From NCBI GenBank assembly GCA_965215615.1, contig OZ244068.1, positions 2,294,001 to 2,358,000 of the forward strand: a stretch of DNA of 64,000 nt. Reading direction: 5' to 3'. This stretch comes from CBDATA01 sp965215615 (GTDB lineage Bacteria > Acidobacteriota > Vicinamibacteria > Marinacidobacterales > Marinacidobacteraceae). The translations under genes were made by a program, and so were the position numbers. A model generated the notes under the pieces. The model was not told the DNA's origin. It did no database searches and was given only the letters and a program-made list of their open reading frames with translations. This document shows positions 24,352 to 33,564 of this stretch, piece by piece. Position 1 is the first letter of the stretch. Each line of letters begins with the position of its first letter.

Positions 24352-26832
24352 TCAGTTCTCGCCGACCACCGCGTCGGTCGCGATCTCCCGGATTTCGCCC
24401 TTCTCCTGGAACGCCGGGCTTTCGACCACACCCAGAACGAAGGCGGAGATCCGGTAGTCTTCGGCCTCCGCCGCGCGGACGATTTCGCGGATGCGGGGCT
24501 GGTCGTAGTACTCGACCCGGCGGCCGAGCGCGTAGGCCATCAGGTTCTCGGTGAAGGTCCGCAGCAGCGGCACCGGCCGTTTCAGCAGCGCGGCGCGCAG
24601 ATCCTTCGCGTCCTGGATGGGCGTCCCGTCGTAGAACTCGCCGGAGGCGTCCACCGCCTGCCCCTGGTCCCGGACGCGGGTGCGGCCGGTCACGTCGAAG
24701 TGTTCGAGCGCGAGACCGATCGGGTCCATCATCCGGTGGCAGGAGCGGCACGCCGGGTTGTCCCGGTGGATTTCGAGCTGCTCGCGGGCGGTGAGGATCC
24801 GCCCCGGCTCGCCTGAATTCACCGCATCGAGATCGGGAACATCCGGCGGAGGCGGCGGGGGGGGACTCCCGAGCAGCACCTCCATGATCCACTTGCCGCG
24901 GAGAACCGCCGAGGTCCGGTAGGGATGCGAGGTGAGGGTCAGCATGCTGCCGTGGCCGAAGACGCCGCGACGGGTGTCGTCCGGATAGCGGACCATGCGG
25001 TGCTCGGGGCCGGTGACCCCCGGGATGCCGTAGTGCTTCGCGAGCCGTTCGTTCAGGAAGGTGTACTCGGCGGTGTAGAGATCGAAGATGCTCCGGTCCC
25101 CGGCCACGATGTGGTCGAAGAACATCTCGGTCTCCTTCACCATCGCCGCCTTGAGCTGCTGGTGGAAGTCGGGGTAGATCCGGACGCTCGGGTTGATCTT
25201 CTCGATGTCCTGGAGCCGGAACCACTGGGAGGCGAACCGCCTCGAAAGCGCCTTCGCCCGGTCGTCCCGAAGCATCCTGAGCACCTGGGCCCGGAGGGTC
25301 TCCGGATCGGAGAGCCTTCCCGCCTCCGCTTCGTCGAGCAACTCCTCGTCGGGGATCGTCCCCCAGAGGAAGAACGAGAGCCGGGAAGCCAGATCAGCAT
25401 CGGTGATCCGGTATCCGAAGCCGGCCTCGCGGGGGTCGAGCGGCTCCTCCAGCCGGAAGACGAAGTTGGGGCTCGCGAGGATGCCCTCGATCGCCATCCG
25501 GATGCCCGCCTCGAATCCCTCGGCCTCGTAGCCAGCCTCGTAGAGCGCGAGCAGCGCGTCCCGGTTCTCGTCGTCCAGCGAGCGGCGGTAGGCGAGCCGG
25601 CCGAGGCGAGCCACGATCTCCTCGGCACAAGGACGCGCCTCTTCGGGGGAGAGCGGCCGGCAGGAGAAGATGCGCTGGCGGGTCGGGGTGTCCGAAACGC
25701 CGGTGGCTTCGAACGGCCCCCGGATCAGCACGTCCCGCAGGTGCGGCAGGCTGTGGATGCCGTAGGTGAGCGCGATGTTGGTGCTCGCGAGCGACCATTC
25801 GTGCGGCGAGACCAGATCGAGCGTCGGGCCATCGAAGGTGCGGAGGAAGGCCGCCGCGACCATCTTCGGACCGGCCCGGATGAAGATCGGCTCGGTGCGC
25901 ATGGTGGCCCCTTCCGGATCCGAGGTGTGCATCCAGGGATCCACCGGGAGGAGGGCGACGCGCTCGCCGTCGATCGAGATTTCGAGCTGTTCGGGGGTGC
26001 TCTCGTCGTTCAGCGCCCCCGCCGCGGTGCCGACGATCGGGCCGCACACCTCGTGGTGGAGCGAAACCCGGAAGACGTAGTGGCCGTCTGCCGGGAAGGT
26101 GTGCTCGACTGCGACACCGCCTCGGGTGCCGTAGGGCGCGCCCTCGACCTGGGTCCGCTGCGAGGACCAGCGCGATACGAAGTAGCTGGTCTCCGCCGGA
26201 GCGGCTTCGGGGTCGCCGACCGCGAACCGGCTGATCTCGCCCGCCGCCCGCAGGTAGGAATCCATGAGCGTCGCCGAGAGCAACTGGACATCGGCGATGT
26301 TGTCGAAGTTGGCGCTGATGGTGTCCTGGGGGAGGTATTCGGCGGCATCCACGTCGAGATCGAGGATGTCCCGGATCGCCGCCGTGTACTCGGCCCGGTT
26401 CAATCGCTGGAAAGACCGCCGCCCGGGATTCGGGCGGGCGAGCGCCGCCTCGTCGAGCTGCTTTTCGAGCGACTCGGCGATCTCGACGAGCATCGTCTCT
26501 TCGGGACGGCGGGCACCGGGCGGCGGCATCATCCCGAGCTGGAGCTTCGAGACCACCTTCTCGGCGAGATCCGGATGCTCCGCGGCCGCTCCGGCATCGA
26601 AGCCGGTGAGCGACATGTTGCCGGTCTGCATCCGGTCGTTGTGGCAGGTCATGCAGTAGCGGCGCACGACCTGGTTGTGCGCTTCGGCGACCGTCTCCTG
26701 TGCCCCTGCGCCCGGCTCGAAGGCGAGCACCCGGGCGGCGGGAGAGAGCCCGGTTTCCGCCGAGGCGAAGCCGGTGACGGCCAGAAATATGAAAACGCCC
26801 CGGAGCTTTCCGGTCATCATGCGAACAGCCAT
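24352..26832 (-). CDS. DUF1592/DUF1588-type exported cytochrome protein, copy 1
   Basis: About 826 aa. After a signal peptide (VFIFLAVTGFASA) a heme-binding CxxCH (YCMTCHNDRM) opens a planctomycete-type cytochrome domain. Domains then follow in the order DUF1587 (LNRAEYTAAIRDIL), DUF1595 (RRSLDDENRDALL), DUF1592 (ILASPNFVFRLE), DUF1588 (HGSMLTLTSHPYRTSAVLRGKW) and DUF1585 (LLRTFTENLMAYALGRRVEY). A second CxxCH (CRSCHRMMDPIG) lies in DUF1588. The function is unknown; a periplasmic redox role is inferred from the heme motifs. The start is uncertain: ATGs at 26832 and 26820 or a GTG at 26850 are possible, none with a strong ribosome-binding site. The gene follows the ankyrin gene almost without gap. 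Confidence 0.9.
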   Translation of the reverse strand: MAVRMMTGKLRGVFIFLAVTGFASAETGLSPAARVLAFEPGAGAQETVAEAHNQVVRRYCMTCHNDRMQTGNMSLTGFDAGAAAEHPDLAEKVVSKLQLGMMPPPGARRPEETMLVEIAESLEKQLDEAALARPNPGRRSFQRLNRAEYTAAIRDILDLDVDAAEYLPQDTISANFDNIADVQLLSATLMDSYLRAAGEISRFAVGDPEAAPAETSYFVSRWSSQRTQVEGAPYGTRGGVAVEHTFPADGHYVFRVSLHHEVCGPIVGTAAGALNDESTPEQLEISIDGERVALLPVDPWMHTSDPEGATMRTEPIFIRAGPKMVAAAFLRTFDGPTLDLVSPHEWSLASTNIALTYGIHSLPHLRDVLIRGPFEATGVSDTPTRQRIFSCRPLSPEEARPCAEEIVARLGRLAYRRSLDDENRDALLALYEAGYEAEGFEAGIRMAIEGILASPNFVFRLEEPLDPREAGFGYRITDADLASRLSFFLWGTIPDEELLDEAEAGRLSDPETLRAQVLRMLRDDRAKALSRRFASQWFRLQDIEKINPSVRIYPDFHQQLKAAMVKETEMFFDHIVAGDRSIFDLYTAEYTFLNERLAKHYGIPGVTGPEHRMVRYPDDTRRGVFGHGSMLTLTSHPYRTSAVLRGKWIMEVLLGSPPPPPPPDVPDLDAVNSGEPGRILTAREQLEIHRDNPACRSCHRMMDPIGLALEHFDVTGRTRVRDQGQAVDASGEFYDGTPIQDAKDLRAALLKRPVPLLRTFTENLMAYALGRRVEYYDQPRIREIVRAAEAEDYRISAFVLGVVESPAFQEKGEIREIATDAVVGEN

Positions 26833-26836
26833 GCGA

Positions 26837-28678
26837 TCAACAGCCAACACAGCGGTTGTTGTTCTTCGCGCCGTGGCTTTCGAGCAGCGCGATGGTCTCC
26901 GGGAACGGGCTGATCCGCTGCACCGGGCCGTTCGCGAGATCGATCGTCGTCTGGCCGGTCCGGGCGACGACCAGCGGGTCCGCGCCCTTCGAGATCAGAT
27001 ACTCGATCATCTCGTTGTCGCCGCGCGAAGCCGCGTGATGGATGACGCTGTAGCCGTCGTGGTCGCGAGCGCTCACATCGGCTCCGAGCTCCTCCACCAG
27101 GTACTTCACCGCCGGGAGCCAGGCATCCGGGGCGTGGCGGTGCGAGTTGGCCGCGAGGCCGAGCCCGTAGCCGACCCCGGCTGCCGCGTGGATCGGATAG
27201 ACGGCCGGGCCCCCGAAGGGAGCAGGCGGCAACCCGGAAGGATCCTTGCCGTCGTATTCCTCTTCGAGGAGGGATCCCCGGTAGCGCCGCTGTGCGACCT
27301 TGATGGTCGGGATGTCCGGATCGGCGCCGTGCTCGATCAGCAGCCTCATCGCCGGAATATCGAGCGCGTAGGCGGCCCGCCAGAACGCGGTGGCCCCGGC
27401 CCGGTCCACGCCGAGCTGGTCGGTGTTGTAGGTGCTGTACCACTGCTTCCGATGGAGCCGGGCGTTCACCTCGGCACCCGCTTCGAGAAGCGCCTCCATG
27501 AAATCGAGGTGGGACGTGCTCTGCCGCAGGTGGTCGGCGGGCTGCGGGTGGAAGGGCTGGGAAATCCAGCGGGCGTTGATCGCCGCATAGAGCGGTGCGC
27601 CGCCGGAGATGTTCCGGAGATTCGGGTCCGCGCCCCGCTCCAGCAGGTCCATCCCGATGTCGTAGTGGCCGTTCAGCGAGGCCATCATCAGCGCAGTGGT
27701 GAGGTGGCCTTCGGCGCGCTGGTTGATATCGGCCCCGCCGTCCATCAGGGCGAGCGCGGTTTCCCGGTGGCCGTCGCGGGCCGCGAGCAGCAACGGTGTG
27801 AGGCCGCCGTGGGTTCCGACGAGCTCCGCATAACCGAGGAACTGCGGCTCCCGGGCGCGCTTCTCGCGCTCCGCCTTCTGTCTTGCCTCTTCCTCTTCGG
27901 CGGTCTTCTCCTCTTCGGCATTCGGCTTGATATCGGCGGTTTCGGGAGCCGAAGTCCGCCCCTTTTCGGCGGCCGCCTTCGCTGCCGCTTCGCGACGCCG
28001 CCGCTCGCGCTCCCGCGGGTCGAAGATGACGTTCGCGGCACCGCCTCGCTCGGCGGCGATCCGCTGCTGGCGCGCCCGCCGCCGGACCAGGTCGGCTTCG
28101 GCTCGGGAGGCCACGTCGAGCACCTTGGCGGTGATTCCGGGGTCCGCCCCGACTTCGAGCAGCACCCTCACCGCGTCGGCCCGGCCGCCACCGGCAGCGA
28201 ACATCAGCGGTGTCTGCCCCCACTGGGGCTCGACTGCGTCCACATCCGCTCCGGAAGCCGCGAGCATCCGCACCGTCGCACCCACCCCGGAGGCCGCCGC
28301 GTAGTGGATCGGCTGCGCTCCGGTCGAAGTGGGGGCCGCGATCGGCGCGCCGCCGGCGAGCAGTGCTTCCGCCACCCCGGTCTCACCCGCCGCCGCCGCC
28401 ACGTGGAGCGGCATGTGGTTGCCGAGCCGGGTGGTCGCCTTCACGTCCGCGCCCGCCGCGATCAGCACCCGGGCGATCTCCTCGCTCCCGAGCTTCGCCG
28501 CCCAGTGGAGCGCCGTGAACCCGTCGCCCTCGGCCGCGTTCGCATCGCCGCCGGCGCGCAACTGCGACTTCAGCGCCTCCACGTCCTGGCGCTTCGCCGC
28601 GTCCAGCACCGGGGAGGAAACCCGGGCGCTCGCAACTCCCGCGAACAGGATCGCAAACAGGATCGTCACTTTTTTCAT
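26837..28678 (-). CDS. Secreted ankyrin-repeat protein, copy 2
   Basis: 613 aa with a signal peptide (ILFAILFAGVASA). Ankyrin repeats run from about residue 23 to 205 and again from 290 onward. They are interrupted by a highly charged Lys/Glu/Arg-rich segment (about 205-280), probably coiled-coil, which is longer than in copy 1. The C-terminal block VYPIHAAAGVGYGLGLAANS, the GPVQRISPFPETIALLE segment and the terminal CVGC are shared with copy 1. It starts 18 bases after the DUF1552 gene, with TGCTCCCTCGC/CTTGCTC in between on the complementary strand. The next gene encodes the DUF1592 protein. Role unknown; likely a periplasmic scaffold for the neighbouring proteins. Confidence 0.88.
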   Translation of the reverse strand: MKKVTILFAILFAGVASARVSSPVLDAAKRQDVEALKSQLRAGGDANAAEGDGFTALHWAAKLGSEEIARVLIAAGADVKATTRLGNHMPLHVAAAAGETGVAEALLAGGAPIAAPTSTGAQPIHYAAASGVGATVRMLAASGADVDAVEPQWGQTPLMFAAGGGRADAVRVLLEVGADPGITAKVLDVASRAEADLVRRRARQQRIAAERGGAANVIFDPRERERRRREAAAKAAAEKGRTSAPETADIKPNAEEEKTAEEEEARQKAEREKRAREPQFLGYAELVGTHGGLTPLLLAARDGHRETALALMDGGADINQRAEGHLTTALMMASLNGHYDIGMDLLERGADPNLRNISGGAPLYAAINARWISQPFHPQPADHLRQSTSHLDFMEALLEAGAEVNARLHRKQWYSTYNTDQLGVDRAGATAFWRAAYALDIPAMRLLIEHGADPDIPTIKVAQRRYRGSLLEEEYDGKDPSGLPPAPFGGPAVYPIHAAAGVGYGLGLAANSHRHAPDAWLPAVKYLVEELGADVSARDHDGYSVIHHAASRGDNEMIEYLISKGADPLVVARTGQTTIDLANGPVQRISPFPETIALLESHGAKNNNRCVGC

Positions 28679-28696
28679 CGTCTTGCTCCCTCGCTG

Positions 28697-30088
28697 TCAG
28701 GCGGAGAAGGAGAAGTCGCCGGTGCTGTTCCCGAAGCTCTCGAGGTCCTCGTGACCCAGCTTCCGCAACAGCGTCAGCATCACGTTCGCAAGCGGCGTCC
28801 CCGGCTTCGCCCGCAAATGCAGGTTGTGATCGAACACCCCGTTCGCTCCACCCGCAACGAAGAACGGCACCCGCTTGTGGTTGTGGATGTTCGGATCCCC
28901 CATCGGAGAACCGTACAGGATCATCGTCTTGTCCAGAAGGCTCACGCCCTCCTCCTCCAAGCTCTTCAGCTTCTCCATGAAGTACGGGACCAGGCTCACG
29001 TGGTACCGGTTGATCCGCCCCAGTACCTCCACCCGCTCCTCGTCGTTCCCGTGGTGCGACGCCGGATGGAACGCCGTCGCCTCCCCGCTGTCCGGATACA
29101 CCCGGCTCGACGCGTCCCGGCCCAGCTTGAAGCTGAACACCCGCGTCATGTCCGACTGGAACGCCAGCGCCTGAAGGTCGAACATGATCTTCACGTGCTC
29201 GTCGAAGCTGTCCGGTACCCCCGCCGGAGCATCCGGGAGCTCCCGCAGCTCCCCGCTCGTGTTCCGCTCCACGATCCGCTCGATCCGCCGCTCCATCTCC
29301 CGGATGTCCGTCATGTACCGGTCCATCCGCCGAACGTCCTCCGGATCCAGCGTCCGCAAAAGATCCGAGACCTCCGAGCCGATGAAGTCGAGAACGCTAC
29401 GGCGCGCCCGCTGCCGTGCGATCCGGCCCTCCGGCGTTCCTCCCGCCCCGAACAACTGGTCGAAGACGATCCGCGGATCCCGCGTCATCGGCAAGGGTTC
29501 CGTCGGCGAAGCCCAACTGATCGTGTCCGTATAGACGCACGCATATCCGTAGGCGCATCCACCTGCCTGATCCACCGTCTCGATGCAGAGCTGCATCGAG
29601 GGGATCGGCGTGTTCTGGCCGAAACGCCCGGCGTACAACTGGTCCATCGAAGTCCCCGCGAAGACATCCGAGCTCTCGGTCTGCTTCGGGTACGCCTGCG
29701 TCAGAAACGCCGCGCTCGAACGGAAGTGGTCTCCCCCGATCTCCCGCGCCGTCCGCGCTTCCGCGGGCTCCACATCGGTGTCGCTCACGATCGTCACGTA
29801 GTCCCGCACCGGCTCCAACGGCGCGAGCGCCCCCTTCGAGAGGTCGAAGTCACGACCCTCCTTCTCCGGGCTCCACAGGTGCTGCTCCCGGCCGTACTTG
29901 TTGCTCCCCGCCGCCCCGTGGACGATCTCGATCGCCACCAGCCGCGTCGGGTCCGCCTCCCGGTCCAGGGTGGTCCGGCCCAGGACACTCGCCGGAACCA
30001 TCGCATCGAGGAACGGAACCGCGATCGTCGCGCCCGCTCCACGAAGGAAGCTGCGCCTCGGCAGGGATTTGCCAGTCAGGTAGTTCAT
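28697..30088 (-). CDS. DUF1552 family exported protein, copy 2
   Basis: 463 aa, identical in protein sequence to copy 1 at 11630-13021, including the twin-arginine-like PRRSFLRG start. I count about six silent nucleotide differences over 1,392 bases. Homology stops one base beyond the stop codon and at the ATG, although the neighbouring ankyrin and DUF1592 genes are clearly diverged. Recent gene conversion or CDS-limited duplication explains this better than an old cassette duplication. The gene sits one base after the stop of DUF1592 copy 2 and 18 bases before ankyrin copy 2, in a four-gene operon. Confidence 0.93.
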   Translation of the reverse strand: MNYLTGKSLPRRSFLRGAGATIAVPFLDAMVPASVLGRTTLDREADPTRLVAIEIVHGAAGSNKYGREQHLWSPEKEGRDFDLSKGALAPLEPVRDYVTIVSDTDVEPAEARTAREIGGDHFRSSAAFLTQAYPKQTESSDVFAGTSMDQLYAGRFGQNTPIPSMQLCIETVDQAGGCAYGYACVYTDTISWASPTEPLPMTRDPRIVFDQLFGAGGTPEGRIARQRARRSVLDFIGSEVSDLLRTLDPEDVRRMDRYMTDIREMERRIERIVERNTSGELRELPDAPAGVPDSFDEHVKIMFDLQALAFQSDMTRVFSFKLGRDASSRVYPDSGEATAFHPASHHGNDEERVEVLGRINRYHVSLVPYFMEKLKSLEEEGVSLLDKTMILYGSPMGDPNIHNHKRVPFFVAGGANGVFDHNLHLRAKPGTPLANVMLTLLRKLGHEDLESFGNSTGDFSFSA

Positions 30089-30089
30089 A

Positions 30090-32555
30090 TCAATGCTCCA
30101 TGGCCACATCGTCGGTGGCGGTTTCGACCGAACGGCCCTTCCTTTGGAAGGCCGGGCTCTTCGCCACTCCGAGGACGAAGGCCGACATCCGGTAATCGGA
30201 TTCCGCCGCCTCGCGCACGATGGCGCGGATGCGCGGCTGGTCAAAGTGTTCGACCCGGCGGCCGAGCGCGTAGGCCATCAGGTTTTCGGTGAAGGTCCGC
30301 AGCAACGGCTCGGGCCGCTTCAACAGTGCCTCGCGCAAGTCGGCGGCATCCTCGATCGGCGTCCCGTCGTAGAACTCGCCCGAGGCGTCCACCGCCTGCC
30401 CCTGATCCTTCGTCCGGGCGCGGCCAGTCACGTCGAAGTGTTCGAGCGCGAGCCCGATCGGGTCCATCATCCGGTGGCAGGAGCGACACGCCGGGTTGTC
30501 CCGGTGGATTTCGAGCTGTTCGCGGGCGGTGAGGATCCGCCCCGGCTCGCCAGCGCTCACCGCATCGAGATCGGGAACATCCGGCGGGGGCGGAGGAGGG
30601 GGACTCCCGAGCAACACCTCCATGATCCACTTGCCGCGCAGCACTGCCGAAGTCCGGTAGGGATGCGAGGTCAGGGTCAGCATGCTGCCGTGGCCGAAGA
30701 TGCCGCGCCGGGTCTCGTCCGGGTAGCGGACCATGCGGTGCTCCGGCCCGACCACACCCCGCATCCCGTAGTGGTCGGCGAGTCGCTCGTTCACGAAGGT
30801 GTACTCGGCGGTGAACAGGTCGAAGAGGCTCCGGTCCTCGGCCACCAGATGGCTGAAGAAGAGCTCGGTCTCCTTCACCATCGCGTCCTTGAGCTGCTGG
30901 TGGAAATCCGGATACTCGCGGACCGTCGGGTTGATCTTTTTCAAATCCTGGAGGCGGAACCACTGGGAGGCGAACCGCTTGGCGAGCGCTTCGGAGCGTT
31001 CGTCGCGAACCATCCTGAGCACCTGGGCCTCGAAAAGGGCCGGATCCGAAAGATCGCCCGATTCGGCCACATCCAGCAGCTCTTCGTCGGGAATGGTTCC
31101 CCAGAGGAAGAACGAAAGCCGGGAAGCCAGGTCGGTTTCGGTGATCCGGTAGCCGAACCCGGCTTCCCGGGGATCGAACGGCTCTTCCATGCGGAAGACG
31201 AAGTTGGGGCTCGCGAGCATCCCCTCGATCGCCATCCGGACTCCCTCCTCGAAGCCGGATGCCGCTTCTCCCCGTTCGTAGAGCAGAAGCAGCCGGGAGC
31301 GGCTCTCGTCGTCGAGAGTCCGGCGGTAGGCGAGCCGGCCGAGCCGTTCGATGACGGCCTCGGCGCAGGGGCGCGCCTCCTCGGGAGCGAGCGGCCGGCA
31401 GGAGAAGATGCGCGCCCGGCTCGGGGTTTCGGAGACCCCGGTCGCGTCGAAGGGGCCGGTCACGAAGAGGTCGCGAAGGTGCGGAAGGCTGTGGATGCCG
31501 TAGGTGCGCGAGGTCGCGGTGCTCGCGAGCGACCACTTGTGCGGCGAGATCAGATCGAGAACCGGCCCCTCGAATCGACGCAGGAACGCGGCGGTCAGCC
31601 GGCGGGGGCCGCCCCGGACGAAGATCGGCTCGGTGCGGAGGTTCACCCCGTCCGGGTCGGAGACATGCATCCAGCGGCCCACGTCGAGGAGCGCCACCCG
31701 CTCGCCGTCTATGGAGATTTCGACCTGCTCCGGCTGGTCGAAGGTGTGGATCGAGCCGGACCCGGAGCCGACGATCGCCCCGGTGGTCTCGTGATGGAAG
31801 GCGACCCGGAACCGGTATTCGCCGTCCGCCGGAAAGATGTGCTCCACCGAGATCCCGCCACGGGTGCCGTGCGGCGCGCCCTCCACCCGCTCGAGTTGGG
31901 AGGCCCACCGCGAAACGTGGTAGCCGGCTTCCGCGGCGGTGGCGCGCGGATCGCCGACCGCGAGGCGGCTGATGTCGCTGGCGGCGCGAAGGTAGGCATC
32001 CATCAGGGTTGCCGAGAGCAACTGGACATCGGCGATGTTGTCGAAGTTGGCGCTGACCGTGTCCTGCGGCAGGTAGTCGGCCCCGTCCACCGGCAGCGCC
32101 AGCAGATCCCGGACGGCGGCGCTGTATTCGGCCCGGTTCAGCCGCTGGAAGGAGCGGCGGCCGGGGTTGGGATCGGCGGCGGCCACCTGGTCCATCTGCC
32201 GTTCGAGCGATTCGGCGATCTCGACGAGCGTCGTCTCTTCCGGACGGCGGGCACCGGGCGGGGGCATCATCCCGAGCCGCAGCTTCGAGATCACCTTCTC
32301 GGCGAGGTCGGGGTGCTCGGCCGGAGCGCCGGCATCGAAGCCGTTGAGGGACATGTTCCCGGTCTGCATCCGGTCGTTGTGGCAGGTCATGCAGTACCGC
32401 CGCAGCACCTGGTTGTGCCCGGCGACGGTCTCGGTGGCGGGGGCCCAGTGGAGCACCCGGCCGAGAGCCGGTTCACGCTCCGCAGCGGCTGAAACACCGG
32501 AAAGCGCAAGCACCATCACTGTCACCGAAAGCAGTCTGTGAAGGTGTCGCAGCAT
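30090..32555 (-). CDS. DUF1592/DUF1588-type exported cytochrome protein, copy 2
   Basis: 821 aa, first gene of the second DUF1552 cluster. The signal peptide (VMVLALSGVSAAA), the first CxxCH (YCMTCHNDRM), the DUF1587-DUF1595-DUF1592-DUF1588-DUF1585 order and the second CxxCH (CRSCHRMMDPIG) correspond to copy 1 throughout. The two proteins differ at many positions, unlike the identical DUF1552 pair. A poly-proline hinge (seven to eight Pro after LLGSP) is shared. One base separates its stop from the DUF1552 ATG. The upstream 173 bases (32556-32728) show no gene or clear motif. Confidence 0.9.
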   Translation of the reverse strand: MLRHLHRLLSVTVMVLALSGVSAAAEREPALGRVLHWAPATETVAGHNQVLRRYCMTCHNDRMQTGNMSLNGFDAGAPAEHPDLAEKVISKLRLGMMPPPGARRPEETTLVEIAESLERQMDQVAAADPNPGRRSFQRLNRAEYSAAVRDLLALPVDGADYLPQDTVSANFDNIADVQLLSATLMDAYLRAASDISRLAVGDPRATAAEAGYHVSRWASQLERVEGAPHGTRGGISVEHIFPADGEYRFRVAFHHETTGAIVGSGSGSIHTFDQPEQVEISIDGERVALLDVGRWMHVSDPDGVNLRTEPIFVRGGPRRLTAAFLRRFEGPVLDLISPHKWSLASTATSRTYGIHSLPHLRDLFVTGPFDATGVSETPSRARIFSCRPLAPEEARPCAEAVIERLGRLAYRRTLDDESRSRLLLLYERGEAASGFEEGVRMAIEGMLASPNFVFRMEEPFDPREAGFGYRITETDLASRLSFFLWGTIPDEELLDVAESGDLSDPALFEAQVLRMVRDERSEALAKRFASQWFRLQDLKKINPTVREYPDFHQQLKDAMVKETELFFSHLVAEDRSLFDLFTAEYTFVNERLADHYGMRGVVGPEHRMVRYPDETRRGIFGHGSMLTLTSHPYRTSAVLRGKWIMEVLLGSPPPPPPPDVPDLDAVSAGEPGRILTAREQLEIHRDNPACRSCHRMMDPIGLALEHFDVTGRARTKDQGQAVDASGEFYDGTPIEDAADLREALLKRPEPLLRTFTENLMAYALGRRVEHFDQPRIRAIVREAAESDYRMSAFVLGVAKSPAFQRKGRSVETATDDVAMEH

Positions 32556-32728
32556 GGGAGCAGTAGGCCCGAAACAGGTCGGCCAAGCCGGAATGCAAAG
32601 GCCATTCTATGGGATTCCACGGCGCTCCCGCAACGCTCCCGGAAGCCTCGATTCAGCGCTCGCCAAACCCCCTGACGGCTGACTCGATCCGGTCCGCCAC
32701 GGATCGCTTGGCAACTGCCGAAGGGTCG

Positions 32729-33517
32729 TCAGTCCGTGAAATCGGCGACCAGCGGGGCGTGGTCCGAGGGGATGTCCTCGCCCTTCCGCTGGCGGCGTTC
32801 GTCGCGGTCCACGAAGACCCCGGTCAGCCGCTTCGCGAGCGGTGGGGTCGCGTAGATGTGGTCGATCCGCGCTCCCACGTTGCGGGCGAAGGAGAGGCGC
32901 GTGTAATCCCACCAGGTGTAGAGCCCCTTCTCCGGCTCCTCGCCCGGCGGGTAGCGCATCCGGTAGGTGTCCGATAGTCCCCAGGAGACCAAGCCGGCGA
33001 GGGCTTCCCGCGCCGAGGGATGGCAGAGGACTCCCTCGGGATCCGCGACCGCCGCGTCCCGGTCCAGCGGCGCGACGTTGAAGTCGCCGCAGAGCGCGAG
33101 CGGCTCGTCAGGCCGGGCGGAGGCATCGAGATGCTCCCGGAGCGCTCCGAGCCAGCCGAGCTTGTATTCCCAATCGGGATTCGTGACCGACTTCCCGTTC
33201 GGGGTGTAGGCGGAGATGACCCGGAGCGGCCCCACCTCCACGTCGAGAAGACGCGACTCCTCGCGGCCCCCGACCGGAAGGCTGCGGGAGCGGACCGTGA
33301 CCGGAGTCCGGGCGAGCACCGCCACTCCGTTGCGGGCGGCCTGCGCCTCGACCGCTCCGGTGTACCCCGTCGCCTTGACTTCGAGCCACGGGAAAGCCTC
33401 GGCCTCGGCGCGAAGCTCCTGCAAACAGACGATGTCCGGCTGATGTCGTTCGAGCAGTCGGAGCAGGCGGGCGCGCCGGGTCCGGATCGAGTTCAGATTC
33501 CAGGTGATGAGACGCAC
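32729..33517 (-). CDS. xthA: Exodeoxyribonuclease III (AP endonuclease family)
   Basis: 262 aa, standard length. These Mg-dependent enzymes cut DNA at abasic sites and degrade one strand from 3' ends. WNLNSIR opens the fold. Metal-binding Glu lies in CLQELRAE, SAYTPNGK has the catalytic Tyr, LCGDFNVAPLD the Asp/Asn pair, and RIDHIY then PSDHAPLVADF the late Asp-His. The start is GTG, preceded at nine bases by a -10-like TAGCAT and no ribosome-binding site, so the mRNA may be leaderless. Confidence 0.95.
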   Translation of the reverse strand: MRLITWNLNSIRTRRARLLRLLERHQPDIVCLQELRAEAEAFPWLEVKATGYTGAVEAQAARNGVAVLARTPVTVRSRSLPVGGREESRLLDVEVGPLRVISAYTPNGKSVTNPDWEYKLGWLGALREHLDASARPDEPLALCGDFNVAPLDRDAAVADPEGVLCHPSAREALAGLVSWGLSDTYRMRYPPGEEPEKGLYTWWDYTRLSFARNVGARIDHIYATPPLAKRLTGVFVDRDERRQRKGEDIPSDHAPLVADFTD

Positions 33518-33526
33518 CGCCCGGGA

Positions 33527-33532
33527 ATGCTA
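33527..33532 (-). promoter_or_regulatory. -10-like box of xthA, leaderless
   Basis: On the minus strand TAGCAT is followed by nine bases and then the xthA GTG at 33517. No Shine-Dalgarno sequence is present in the spacer. Confidence 0.38.
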
Positions 33533-33564
33533 CCGGCGAAGGCCCGTGGGAAAATCCGCACGGG

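Noticed and set aside
26675..30292. Open frame of 1,205 codons on the + strand opposite cluster 2
   Set aside because: Same antisense shadow; its second half repeats the shadow at 9905-13117 only because the DUF1552 genes are identical.
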